Positions 38,064-46,633 of a DNA stretch of 64,000 bases are shown here, one piece after another. This DNA comes from Phytohabitans rumicis (GTDB lineage Bacteria > Actinomycetota > Actinomycetes > Mycobacteriales > Micromonosporaceae). The notes below the pieces were generated by a model that had not been told where the DNA came from, searched no databases, and saw only the letters and a list, made by a program, of their open reading frames with translations. The DNA is taken from positions 5,270,001 to 5,334,000 of the forward strand of contig NZ_BLPG01000001.1 in the NCBI RefSeq assembly GCF_011764445.1, read 5' to 3'. The position numbers and the translations under genes were made by a program. Position 1 is the first letter of the stretch. Each line of letters begins with the position of its first letter.

Positions 38064-39071
38064 TCAGGTCGCTCGGGGGCGCCAGCCGAGGAGCCAGATC
38101 AGGTACGCGCCGCCGAGGCACGCCGTGACCACGCCGACCGGTAGCTGGGTTGTCGGCAGGGCGCGCTGGGCCAGCAGGTCGCTCGCCAGCAGGAGGGCGG
38201 CGCCCATCGCGGCGGCCGGTACGACGTTGGGGCCGGTGGCGCGGGTGAGCCGGCGGGCGAGTTGCGGCGCGGCCAGCGCGACGAACGCGATCGGTCCCGC
38301 GCACGCGGTGCCCGCGGCGGCTAGGCCGACCGCGGTGGCGATGAGCGCCAGGCGTACCCGCTCGACCGACACGCCGAGCGCGCGGGCGGTCTCGTCGCCC
38401 ATCTCGAGGACCAGCGCCCGCCGCCCCAACATCAGTACGACCGGCATGAGCAGCGCCAGCGCCCCGCCAGCCACGGCGGCGTGGGCCCAGTCCCGGGCGT
38501 TGAGGCTTCCCATGATCCACAGTGCGGCCCGCTGGGCGTCGAAGATGTTGGCTCGGACCAGGAGGTACGTGCTGAGCGAGGTGAGCAGCGCCTGTACGGC
38601 CACCCCGATGATCACGAGGCGGTAGCCGTGCGTGCCCCGGCGGTACGCGAGCAGGTAGACGGCCGCCGCGGCGAGCGCCCCGCCGAGCACCGCGCCGAAC
38701 GCGATCGACGCCAGCCCGGCGCCCGCCACGATGATCATGATGAGCGCCCCGGCGCTGGCGCCAGCCGTGAAGCCGATGACGTCCGGGCTGCCGAGCGGGT
38801 TGCGGGTCAGGCTCTGGAAGATCGCTCCGCTCGCGCCGAGCGCCGCACCCACGGCGAGCGCGGTCAGCACACGGGGCAGCCGCAGGTCCAGCACGATGTA
38901 CTCGGTCGCCGGTGTGCCACCGCCGAACAGGGCACGCAGCACCCCGGCCGGCGAGAGCGGGTAGTCACCCGTACCCAGGGCGAGGATGCCCACGGCGGCG
39001 CAGAACGCCAGCAGCGCGGCGCCGACCGCGACGGACCTCACGTTTGAAGGTCTCACAGCGGGTGGTCTCAT
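38064..39071 (-). CDS. FecCD-type iron-siderophore permease (subunit 2)
   Basis: 335 residues, about ten TM helices. Motifs are 'LRLPRVLTALAVGAALGASGAIFQSLTRNPLGSPDVIGF', of which GASGAIFQ and NPLGSPD are the family core, and the EAA-like loop 'LGDETARALGV' equivalent (MGDETARALGVSVERVRLAL) that contacts the ATPase. ATG at 39071 overlaps the stop of the upstream permease (ATGA). The frame extends further upstream only antisense to the partner gene. No ATPase gene follows; the next feature is repeat copy E and the opposite-strand DUF3499 gene. Confidence 0.93.
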   Translation of the reverse strand: MRPPAVRPSNVRSVAVGAALLAFCAAVGILALGTGDYPLSPAGVLRALFGGGTPATEYIVLDLRLPRVLTALAVGAALGASGAIFQSLTRNPLGSPDVIGFTAGASAGALIMIIVAGAGLASIAFGAVLGGALAAAAVYLLAYRRGTHGYRLVIIGVAVQALLTSLSTYLLVRANIFDAQRAALWIMGSLNARDWAHAAVAGGALALLMPVVLMLGRRALVLEMGDETARALGVSVERVRLALIATAVGLAAAGTACAGPIAFVALAAPQLARRLTRATGPNVVPAAAMGAALLLASDLLAQRALPTTQLPVGVVTACLGGAYLIWLLGWRPRAT

Positions 39072-40096
39072 AGCCGCGGCAGCCTTCCCCGGCGGCGGAC
39101 CAGCGCGATCAGCAGCGGCGCGCCGATCACCGCCGTCACCACGCCGACGCCGATCTCGCTGGGGCGGGCCACCAGCCGCCCCGCGATGTCCGAGACCAGC
39201 AGCAGGATCGGGGCCAGCACGAGGGAGTACGGCACGAGCCACCGGTAGTCCGGCCCGGTGATCATGCGGGCGAGGTACGGCACCATCAGCCCGACGAACG
39301 CGATCGGCCCGGCCGCGGCCGTCGCCGACCCGCAGAGCAGCGTGACGGCGACCGCCCCGAGCACCCGCGTCCGGTCCCGGTGTACGCCCAGCGCCTGGCC
39401 GGCCTCCTCGCCGAGCGCGAGCGCGTTGAGCGACGGCGTCAGGGCCAGGCCGATGATCACGCCGGCCGCGACGAACGGCAGTATGCCGGCGAGTACGTCG
39501 GGGTCGGTGCTGGCCAGCGATCCGGCCATCCAGTTGCGCCACCGGTCGAACGCGTTCGTGTCGGTGAGCAGGATCGCCCGGCCCACCCCGTGCAGCACGT
39601 ACGTGAACGCGATGCCGGCCAGCACCAGGCGCACCGGGCTGGCGCCCTCCCGGCTGCGCGCGCTCACCGCGTACACCAGCGTCGCGCTGATCGCCGCGCC
39701 GGCGAAGGCGAACCAGACGTACGCCCAGGGGCTGGAAAGGCCCATCACGCCGACCGCCACGATCACGCCGAGCCCCGCGCCCTCGTTGATGCCGAGGATG
39801 CCCGGGTCGGCGAGCGGGTTGCGGGTCAGCGCCTGGATGAGCGTGCCGGCGAGGCCCAGCGCCGCGCCGACGACGAGGCCGAGCAGCGTACGGGGGACGC
39901 GCAGGTCCCGCACGATGACGTGGTCGTCGAGCCGGCCGTCGTAGTGGATGAGCGCGTCGAAGACCGTGCCGAGGGGGATCGACTTCGAGCCGACCGCGAC
40001 CGAGAGCAGGGCGGTGGCGGCGAGCACCGCGACCGCGCCCGCCAACCCCCACGCCAGCCGGGGCCGGGAACGGGTGGCCGCTGCGGTCACCGTCAC
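39068..40096 (-). CDS. FecCD-type iron-siderophore permease (subunit 1)
   Basis: 342 residues, about ten TM helices. Motifs are 'LRVPRTLLGLVVGAALGLAG' then 'LIQALTRNPLADPGILGI', and 'LGEEAGQALGVHRDRTRVL' as ATPase-contacting loop. The GTG start at 40096 is supported by GAGGAG seven bases upstream; a TTG at 40114 is less likely. It forms a heterodimer with the downstream permease. Divergent from the binding lipoprotein, with a candidate iron box in the 65-bp gap. Confidence 0.93.
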   Translation of the reverse strand: MTVTAAATRSRPRLAWGLAGAVAVLAATALLSVAVGSKSIPLGTVFDALIHYDGRLDDHVIVRDLRVPRTLLGLVVGAALGLAGTLIQALTRNPLADPGILGINEGAGLGVIVAVGVMGLSSPWAYVWFAFAGAAISATLVYAVSARSREGASPVRLVLAGIAFTYVLHGVGRAILLTDTNAFDRWRNWMAGSLASTDPDVLAGILPFVAAGVIIGLALTPSLNALALGEEAGQALGVHRDRTRVLGAVAVTLLCGSATAAAGPIAFVGLMVPYLARMITGPDYRWLVPYSLVLAPILLLVSDIAGRLVARPSEIGVGVVTAVIGAPLLIALVRRRGRLPRL

Positions 40097-40125
40097 AAGA
40101 TCACTCCTCGACAACGCGGTGTGGG

Positions 40126-40144
40126 TTAGCTTAGCCTCCCCTTA
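40126..40144. promoter_or_regulatory. candidate iron box (DmdR/IdeR operator)
   Basis: TTAGCTTAGCCTCCCCTTA matches about 14 of 19 positions of the actinobacterial DtxR-family consensus TTAGGTTAGGCTAACCTAA. It sits between the divergent siderophore permease and binding-protein genes, where iron repression is expected. Confidence 0.65.
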
Positions 40145-40161
40145 TCTGGTGGGAGGCAACG

Positions 40162-41142
40162 GTGAACGGACTGAGTCGGCGGCGGCTCCTGATCGGCGGC
40201 GCGGGGCTCGTCGTGCTGGCCGGATGCGGAAACGACAGCGAAGCGGACGCGCCCAGCAGCGGTGGACCGTGGGAGTTCACCGACGACCGGGGCAAGAAGG
40301 CCACCCGCGACAGCCGGCCCGCCAAGATCGTGGCACAGATCAGCGCCGCGGCCACGCTGTGGGACTTCGGCCTGCGCCCGATCGGCACCTTCGGCGAGGA
40401 GAAGGGGTCGGACGTGCTCAAGGGCAACGTCGACCCGAGCACGGTCACCTGGGTCGGCCAGACCTGGGGCGACTTCAACATCGAAAAGCTGGCGGCGCTC
40501 GCGCCGGACCTGCTGGTCGCGCCGATGCAGGCCAAGGACCAGCTCTGGTACGTCCCGGAGGAGGCGGTCAGCAAGATCGAACCGCTGTGCCCCAGCGTCG
40601 GCATCAACCAGTTCGAGGTGCCCGTCGACAAGGTGATCGACCGGTTCGCCGAGCTGGCCGGGTCGCTCGGCGCGGACCTGTCGGCCCCGGCCGTCACCGG
40701 CGCGAAGGCGGACTTCGAGGCGGCCGGCAAGACGCTCGCCGGCGCCGCCAAGGCGCAGTCCGGCCTGCGGGTCGCGTTCGTCAGCGGCACCAAGGACAAC
40801 CTCTACCTCGGCAACGCGAAGATCTTCTCCGACCTGGCGTACCTGCAGAATCAGGGTGTGAACTTCGTCCAGCCCACGGTGCCGGCGGACCAGCCGCACT
40901 GGGAGGTGCTCTCCTGGGAGCAGGCCGGCAAGTACCCCATCGACGTGCTCCTCTACGACTCCCGCAACCCGTCGTACTTCACGACCGACCTGGCCAAGTA
41001 CCCCACGGTGGCCAAGCTCCCCGCGATCACCGCCAACCAGGCGGTCGCGTGGAACCCGGAGACCCCGTCGACCTGGGCCGCGTTCGCGCCGGCCCTGCGC
41101 GACCTGGCCGCCAAGCTGAGCGCCTTCAAGACCGTGGCGTGA
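40162..41142 (+). CDS. iron-siderophore ABC transporter substrate-binding lipoprotein
   Basis: 326 residues. The signal peptide has an SRRR twin-arginine-like n-region and lipobox LAGC with C22 as the lipidated Cys. The mature FecB/FepB-like part has 'GPWEFTDDRGKKATRDSRP' and 'ALAPDLLVAP', standard for siderophore-binding proteins. Extracytoplasmic, membrane-anchored. GTG at 40162 has GGGAGG upstream. It works with the divergent FecCD pair; a FecE ATPase is absent from the window. Confidence 0.93.
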   Translation: MNGLSRRRLLIGGAGLVVLAGCGNDSEADAPSSGGPWEFTDDRGKKATRDSRPAKIVAQISAAATLWDFGLRPIGTFGEEKGSDVLKGNVDPSTVTWVGQTWGDFNIEKLAALAPDLLVAPMQAKDQLWYVPEEAVSKIEPLCPSVGINQFEVPVDKVIDRFAELAGSLGADLSAPAVTGAKADFEAAGKTLAGAAKAQSGLRVAFVSGTKDNLYLGNAKIFSDLAYLQNQGVNFVQPTVPADQPHWEVLSWEQAGKYPIDVLLYDSRNPSYFTTDLAKYPTVAKLPAITANQAVAWNPETPSTWAAFAPALRDLAAKLSAFKTVA

Positions 41143-41894
41143 TGCAGGCGCTGCTCGATCGCTACAACGCGGCGGGGATCTTCCCCGCGGCGAGCCCGTC
41201 CGCGGCCGGCGACGGCTGGTACGCGCTGCCGGACCTCACCGGCGCCTCGCTGGCCGACCGGATGCGGATGTTCGTCGAGCTGTCCGGCTGCCCACCGGAG
41301 ACCGCCGCGGCGCACCTGGCCGGCTGGACCACGGGCTCGTTCTCCCGGCTGCTCGTGTGGGCGTACCGCACCGAGCGGCGGGTGCCCCTGCTCACGGCCG
41401 CCGGCACCGCGCTGCACGGCAACCCGGGCGGCTGGTTCGACGGCGTGGCCGTGGACCGGCCGCAGCTCGCCGTGCTGCCCGGCGACCCGCTGGTGGGCGA
41501 GCCGGGCGTGCACCCGGTCGACAATCTCGCCGAGGCCCTCACCAGCACCGTGCGCACGCTCGCCGAACCGGTCGTCGACACCATCAAGGAGCAGTCCCGC
41601 CTCGGCCGGCGCACGATCTGGGCCCTGGTCGCGGACACCGTGCTGGGCGCCTTCCACGCCGACGAGCCGCCCGGCCCGTCGACCGCTCGGGCCGCCGCCG
41701 AGGCCGAGGAGCTGCTCGCCGGGGCCGGGCCGCTGGCCGTACGCCGCCGCTGGGCAGGGCCGGTGCCGATCGCCGCGGCGTGCTGCCTGGCGTACAAGCG
41801 CCCCGGTTTGGAGTACTGCGAACGCATCTGTCCGAAGCTCGACGAGCAGACCCGCGCCCAGCAGATCACCGAGTGGCTCGCCACCGCCGCGTGA
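41142..41894 (+). CDS. FhuF-like ferric-siderophore reductase
   Basis: 250 residues. The C-terminal CCLAYKRPGLEYCERIC carries the Cys-Cys-x10-Cys...Cys cluster of FhuF-type [2Fe-2S] proteins; the last pair is CxxxC rather than the usual CxxC. The rest ('NPGGWFDGV', 'SRLGRRTIWALVADTVLGAF') fits the FhuF/IucA-like reductase family. ATG at 41142 overlaps the lipoprotein stop (TGATG), so they form one operon: import then cytoplasmic iron release. Its TGA is inside the first 16-bp unit of a repeat array. Confidence 0.85.
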   Translation: MQALLDRYNAAGIFPAASPSAAGDGWYALPDLTGASLADRMRMFVELSGCPPETAAAHLAGWTTGSFSRLLVWAYRTERRVPLLTAAGTALHGNPGGWFDGVAVDRPQLAVLPGDPLVGEPGVHPVDNLAEALTSTVRTLAEPVVDTIKEQSRLGRRTIWALVADTVLGAFHADEPPGPSTARAAAEAEELLAGAGPLAVRRRWAGPVPIAAACCLAYKRPGLEYCERICPKLDEQTRAQQITEWLATAA

Positions 41895-42007
41895 GTGGGG
41901 CGCCCCTACGAGGCGCGTGAGCGTGAGTGGGGCGCCCCCACGCGGCATGCGAGCGTGAGTGGGGCGCCCCTATGCCCGCCCTGAGCTGCATGGGGCGCCC
42001 CACTCAC
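41891..42007. repeat. GTGAGTGGGGCGCCCC repeat array, three direct and one inverted copy
   Basis: The 16-bp unit occurs directly at 41891-41906, 41923-41938 and 41955-41970 with an exact 32-bp period, then inverted at 41992-42007. Each contains the palindrome GGGGCGCCCC, so several alternative stem-loops can form between the convergent FhuF-like and amine-oxidase genes. Likely transcription terminator for both. Confidence 0.88.
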
Positions 42008-42049
42008 GCGCGAGCGCCCAACCAGGGCGCCCTACTGGGCGGGGCGACG

Positions 42050-43366
42050 CTACAGCCGCGCCGCGTCCGCCAAAGTCACGAGCTTGCGTACGGTGTTGAT
42101 GCCGATCCAGCGCAGCGGCTCGGGCGGCCACCGCACCGACTGGTGCCCCACCCAGGGCAGGGCGGTCAGGTCGCTCTCCACGCCGAGGATCAGGTCGGCG
42201 AGGGTACGGCCGGCCAGGTTGGTCGTGCCCACCCCGTCGCCCACGTAGCCGCCCGCCCACGCGAGCCCGGTGTCCCGGTCCAGCCCGACCGACGCGGACC
42301 AGTCCCCGGGGATCCCCACCGGGCCGCCCCAGCTGTGCGTGACCGGCACGTCGCCGAGGGCGGGGAAGAGCTCCGCCAGCGCCCGGCGCAGCGCCGCGAA
42401 GACGCGCGGCTCACTGTCGTACTCCGGCTTGGTCTTCGAACCGAAGTGGTACGGCGCGCCGCGCCCGCCGAAGGCCAGCCGACCGTCCACAGTGCGCTGT
42501 CCGTAGATGATGAGCCGGCGGTAGTCGGAGAACGTCTCCCGCTCGCCCAGTCCGGCGTTGGCCCAGAAGCCGTCCGGGAGCGGCGGCGTGGCCACCATGA
42601 GCGAGTAGACCGGCGCGATCGTACGGCGGGAGCCGGGCAGCGCGGCCGTGTACGCCTCGGTGGCGCGTACCACCACGGGCGCGCGCACCGTCCCCACTGG
42701 AGTGTCGGCGGCGCCCTGGCGCAGGCGCAGCACCGGCGTGCGCTCGTAGATGGTGACGCCCTTGCGTTCCACCGCCCGAGCGAGGCCGCGCACCAGCCGG
42801 GCCGGGTGGATGGCGGCACAGTGCGGCGTGTACGTGCCGCCGAGCACGCTGGTCGCGCCGCACCGCTTGGCCGCCTCGTCCGGCCCCAGCAGGGTCAGGT
42901 CGTCGTCGGTGAAGCCGTACTCGTGGGCCTCCTCGACGGCCTCATGGGCGCGGCGCAGCTGGGCCGGAGTGCGGGCGATCGTCACCGTGCCGCCCTTGGT
43001 CCAGTGGCAGTCGATGCCTTCGAGGCGGGCCACCCGCCCCACTTCGTCCACAGTGGAGTTCATGGCGCGCTGCATGGCCACCGCGGCTTTGCGGCCGTGG
43101 CGGCGGGCGAGCAGGCGCGCCGGGGTGGGGAAGAGAGCCGAGCACCAGCCGCCGTTGCGCCCGGACGCGCCGTACCCGGCGAACTCCTTCTCCAGCACCA
43201 CGATGCGCAGCGACGGCGCGGCGGTGGCCAGGTAGTACGCGGTCCACAGCCCGGTGTAGCCGGCGCCGACGATCGCGACGTCGGCCACCAGCGGCCCGTC
43301 AAGTGCCGGCCGTGGCGACAGGTCGTCGTCCACGGTGGACATCCAGAGGCTTAGAGGCGTTGCCAT
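42050..43366 (-). CDS. FAD-dependent amine oxidase (PuuB/DadA-like)
   Basis: 438 residues. Dinucleotide-binding motif ADVAIVGAGYTGLWTAYYLA near residues 28-47; 'GASGRNGGWCSALFP' is the FAD-contacting loop of the glycine/D-amino-acid/gamma-glutamylputrescine oxidase group; the C-terminal 'AGGYVGDGVGTTNLAGRTLADLI' completes the FAD site. Context (aminotransferase, polyamine transporter, agmatinase) favours oxidation of a polyamine or its glutamyl derivative (inference). ATG at 43366 overlaps the aminotransferase end by 16 bp; ATG at 43342 is possible. Confidence 0.85.
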   Translation of the reverse strand: MATPLSLWMSTVDDDLSPRPALDGPLVADVAIVGAGYTGLWTAYYLATAAPSLRIVVLEKEFAGYGASGRNGGWCSALFPTPARLLARRHGRKAAVAMQRAMNSTVDEVGRVARLEGIDCHWTKGGTVTIARTPAQLRRAHEAVEEAHEYGFTDDDLTLLGPDEAAKRCGATSVLGGTYTPHCAAIHPARLVRGLARAVERKGVTIYERTPVLRLRQGAADTPVGTVRAPVVVRATEAYTAALPGSRRTIAPVYSLMVATPPLPDGFWANAGLGERETFSDYRRLIIYGQRTVDGRLAFGGRGAPYHFGSKTKPEYDSEPRVFAALRRALAELFPALGDVPVTHSWGGPVGIPGDWSASVGLDRDTGLAWAGGYVGDGVGTTNLAGRTLADLILGVESDLTALPWVGHQSVRWPPEPLRWIGINTVRKLVTLADAARL

Positions 43367-44696
43367 GCCTCGGCCAACACGGCTCGCAAGATCTGCTCCA
43401 TCTCGTCGAACTGCTGCTGCTCGGCGATCAGCGGCGGGGCGAGTTGCACCACCGGGTCGCCACGGTCGTCGGCCCGGCAGTAGAGCCCGGCCCGGAAGAG
43501 GGCGGTGGACAGGAACCCACGGAGCAGCCGTTCGGACTCGTCGTCGTCGAACGTGGCCCGGGTGGCCTTGTCCTTCACCAGCTCGATGCCGTAGAAGTAG
43601 CCGTCGCCGCGGATGTCGCCGACGATCGGCAGGTCGTTGAGCCTTTCCAGGGTGGCCCGGAACGCGGCCTCGTTGGCGCGAACGTGCCCGGTCAGGTCCT
43701 CGCGGGCGAAGATGTCGAGGTTGGCCAGCGCCACCGCGCACGACACCGGGTGCCCGCCGAACGTGACGCCGTGGGCGAACATGGCCGTCTCATCCAGGAA
43801 CGGCTCGATCAGCCGGTCCGAGGCGATCATCGCGCCGAGCGGGGAGTAGCCGGACGTGAGCCCCTTGGCGGTGGTGATGATGTCGGGCTGGTAGCCGTAG
43901 CGGATCGCGCCGAAGTACTCGCCCAGGCGGCCCCACGAGCAGATCACCTCGTCCGACACGAGCAGTACGTCGTACGCGTCGCAGATCTCGCGTACCCGCT
44001 GGAAGTAGCCGGGCGGCGGCGGGAAGCAGCCACCGGAGTTCTGGACCGGCTCCAGGAAGACGGCCGCGACGGTGTCCGGCCCCTCCCGCTCGATGGCGCG
44101 GGCGATCTCGTCCGCCGCCCACCGGCCGAACGCCTCGGGGTCGTCGCCGTGCTCCGGCGCCCGGTAGAAGTTGGTGTTGGGCACCTTGATCCCGCCGGGC
44201 ACGAGCGGCTCGAAGTCGCTCTTGATACCGGGCAGGCCGGTGATCGAGAGGGCGCCCATGGACGTCCCGTGGTACGCGATGAACCGGCTGACCACCTTGT
44301 GCTTGGTGGGCTTGCCGACCCGTTTGTAGTAGGCGCGGGCCAGCTTCCACGCCGCCTCGACGGCCTCCGAGCCGCCGGTGGTGAAGAAGACCCGGTTGAG
44401 GTCGCCGGGGTGAGGGCGGAGATCCGTTCGGCCAGCTCGATGGCGGCGGGGTGCGCGTACGACCACAGCGGGAAGAACGCCAGCTCGGCGGCCTGCTTGG
44501 CGGCCGCCTCGGCCAACTCGGTGCGCCCGTGACCGGCGTTCACGACGAAGAGCCCGGCCAGCCCGTCGAGGTACCGGCGGCCCTGGGCGTCCCACACGTA
44601 TGCGCCCTCGCCGCGGACGATCGTGGGCACGTCGCCATCGCGGTAGCTGGCCATGCGGGTGAAGTGCATCCAGAGGTGGTCGGTCGCGTTGCCCAT
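43351..44696 (-). CDS. class-III omega-aminotransferase, polyamine/GABA type (frameshifted in this sequence)
   Basis: PLP-dependent fold-type I. The N-terminal part from ATG 44696 (MGNATDHLWMHFTRM, 'VRGEGAYVWDAQGRRYLDGL') is in one frame as far as 'ERISALTP'. The rest ('NRVFFTTGGSEAVEAAWKLA', the Asp region 'LLVSDEVICSWGR', and PLP Lys in TTAKGLTSGYSPLGA) is in another. One extra G in the plus-strand run 44407-44410 restores 448 residues. Closest in pattern to SpuC/putrescine-pyruvate and beta-alanine-pyruvate aminotransferases. Probably removes amino groups from putrescine or GABA-like intermediates. Confidence 0.88.
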
Positions 44697-44753
44697 GCCA
44701 ACGATTACCGCATAGGTCGATGGCCGCGCGCAAGCGAATCCGTGACGTCTTGA

Positions 44754-44770
44754 AGATCTGGCAACGAATT
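44754..44770. promoter_or_regulatory. candidate Lrp/AsnC-site upstream of the aminotransferase
   Basis: AGATCTGGCAACGAATT lies 58 bp upstream of the aminotransferase start. Nearly the same string (AGATCTGCAACGGAAT) occurs upstream of the polyamine-binding protein gene at 45320-45335, on the other side of the regulator gene. Shared motif flanking an Lrp-family gene; function inferred. Confidence 0.4.
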
Positions 44771-44781
44771 CCGCAGAGAAG

Positions 44782-45267
44782 CTAGGCCGTCCCCCACGTG
44801 TACGTCTGTTTGCGGAGCTTGAGGTAGACGAACGCTTCTGTGGACACCACGCCCTCGACCTCGCGGAGCCGGCTGATGACCTCCAGCAGGTGGTCGTCGT
44901 TGCGGCAGACCACCTCGGTCAGCAGGTCGAACGAGCCGGCGGTGATGACTACGTAGTCCAGCTCCTCCAGTTCGGCGAGCCGGTCGGCGATCGCTTCGAG
45001 GTCGCCGGTCGTGCGGAGCCCGATCATGGCCTGCCGGGGAAAGCCGAGCTGCAGCGGGTCGGTCACGGCCACGATCTGCATCACGCCGGCGTCGAGCAGC
45101 CGCTGCACGCGCTGGCGTACCGCAGCCTCGGACAAGCCGACGGCCTTGCCGATCGAGGCGTACGGGCGCCGCCCGTCCTCCTGCAGTTGCTCGATGATCT
45201 GTTTGGCGACGTCATCGAGCAGCGCGTGACTCGCGCCGTCCCGCACCACCTGCCGCGGTTTTGCCAT
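44782..45267 (-). CDS. Lrp/AsnC-family transcriptional regulator
   Basis: 161 residues. The N-terminal HTH has LDDVAKQIIEQLQEDGR, ASIGKAVGLSEAAVRQRVQR; the C-terminal RAM ligand-binding domain has 'VAVTDPLQLGFPRQAMIGL' and 'VICTAGSFDLL'-like 'VVITAGSFDLLTEVVC'. It sits between the amine-catabolism pair and the divergent transporter operon, so it is the probable local regulator responding to an amino acid or polyamine. Repeated motifs in both flanking intergenic regions support this. Confidence 0.92.
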   Translation of the reverse strand: MAKPRQVVRDGASHALLDDVAKQIIEQLQEDGRRPYASIGKAVGLSEAAVRQRVQRLLDAGVMQIVAVTDPLQLGFPRQAMIGLRTTGDLEAIADRLAELEELDYVVITAGSFDLLTEVVCRNDDHLLEVISRLREVEGVVSTEAFVYLKLRKQTYTWGTA

Positions 45268-45303
45268 CCACTGCCTCCCCGTGCAGCCGTGTTTCTATCG
45301 TAT

Positions 45304-45335
45304 TTCGTTGCGAATCAGTAGATCTGCAACGGAAT
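45304..45335. promoter_or_regulatory. candidate Lrp/AsnC operator upstream of the polyamine transporter
   Basis: Inverted pair TTCGTTGCGAAT (45304-45315) and GCAACGGAAT (45326-45335), separated by 10 bp, in the 136-bp divergent region between the regulator and the binding-protein gene. The right half matches the motif at 44761-44770. Confidence 0.45.
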
Positions 45336-45403
45336 CCCTTGTGAGCCGGGTTACAGCATGCCAGGATCAGTCGTCAGATCGCATCAACAAACTGGAGCCG
45401 TCG

Positions 45404-46630
45404 ATGCGCAAGACCCTTCGTCGCCCCCTGTCACCGGAGGCGGCGGCTCTGATAACCGCGACGCACCTCACTCGCCGTACCCTCGTGCGCGGCGCACTTG
45501 CCTCGGGCGCCCTCGCGGCCGCCGGTGGCACACTCGCCGCCTGCGGCACGGAGGGTACCAAGCAGACCGAGGCCAGTTGTGTCAGCGAGGACACCTCCAG
45601 CACGGACAAGAAGCTCGCGTTCTCCAACTGGCCGCAGTACATGGACGTCGACGAGAAGGACGAGTCCAAGCACCCGACCCTGGAGGCGTTCCAGAGCAAG
45701 ACCGGCATCCAGGTCACCTACACCGAGGACATCAACGACAACGACGAGTTCTTCGGCAAGGTGCAGAACCAGTTGGCCGCCTGCCAGTCCACCGGCCGCG
45801 ACATCATCGTGCTGACGGACTGGATGGCCGGCCGCATGATCCGGCTCGGCTGGATGCAGAAGCTGGAAAAGGCCAAGCTGCCGAATGTCGAGGCCAATCT
45901 GCTGCGCTCGCTGCGCGCGCGCTCCTTCGACAAGAACGACGAGTACGCGGTGCCGTGGCAGTCGGGCATGACCGGGTTGGCGTACAACGGCAACGTCACC
46001 AAGGAAGTGCGCACAGTCGACGAACTGCTCACCCGGGCCGATCTCAAGGGCAAGGTGACCTGCCTGACCGAGATGCGCGACACGATGGGCCTGCTGCTGC
46101 TGTCGAACGGGCATGACCCGACGAACTTCACCGAGGCGCAGTTCGACGACGCGCTGGAGAAGCTCAAGAAGGCGGTGTCGTCCGGGCAGATCCGCCGGTT
46201 CACCGGCAACGACTACGCCACCGACCTGGCCAAGGGCGACATCGCCGCGTGCATCGGCTGGTCCGGCGACGTCGTCCAGCTCACCGCCGAGGACGAAAAG
46301 ATCAAGTTCGTCGTACCCGAGCAGGGTCTGATGATCTGGTCCGACAACATGCTCATACCCAACAAGGCCGCGCACCGGTCGAACGCCGAAGAGCTGATCA
46401 ACTACTACTACGACCCGGAAGTGGCCGCCGAGCTCGCCGCGTACGTCAACTACATCTGCCCGGTCGAGGGCACCCGGGAGAAGATCGTCGCTATCGATCC
46501 GGAGCTCGCGACGAATCCGCTGATCTTCCCGGACGATGCGACGCTCGACAAGACCAAGGTGTTCATGGCGCTCGACGAGGCGCAGGAGAAGTCGTACTCG
46601 TCGAAGTTCCAGCAGGCGATCGGGGCGTGA
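45404..46630 (+). CDS. potD: spermidine/putrescine ABC transporter substrate-binding lipoprotein (PotD-like)
   Basis: 408 residues. The signal peptide has a twin-arginine (R24-R25, TRRTLVRG), a hydrophobic stretch and lipobox LAAC with C47. The mature part is of the PotD/PotF type: 'LAFSNWPQYMDVDE', 'FQSKTGIQVTYTEDINDND', 'DIIVLTDWMAGRMI', 'VPWQSGMTGLAYN' and 'NMLIPNKAAHRSNAEELINY'. Unusually the substrate-binding core starts only after about 60 residues. First gene of a potDABC operon followed by two amine-metabolism enzymes. The frame opens upstream at 45281, but homology starts at ATG 45404. Confidence 0.92.
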   Translation: MRKTLRRPLSPEAAALITATHLTRRTLVRGALASGALAAAGGTLAACGTEGTKQTEASCVSEDTSSTDKKLAFSNWPQYMDVDEKDESKHPTLEAFQSKTGIQVTYTEDINDNDEFFGKVQNQLAACQSTGRDIIVLTDWMAGRMIRLGWMQKLEKAKLPNVEANLLRSLRARSFDKNDEYAVPWQSGMTGLAYNGNVTKEVRTVDELLTRADLKGKVTCLTEMRDTMGLLLLSNGHDPTNFTEAQFDDALEKLKKAVSSGQIRRFTGNDYATDLAKGDIAACIGWSGDVVQLTAEDEKIKFVVPEQGLMIWSDNMLIPNKAAHRSNAEELINYYYDPEVAAELAAYVNYICPVEGTREKIVAIDPELATNPLIFPDDATLDKTKVFMALDEAQEKSYSSKFQQAIGA

Positions 46631-46633
46631 TAG

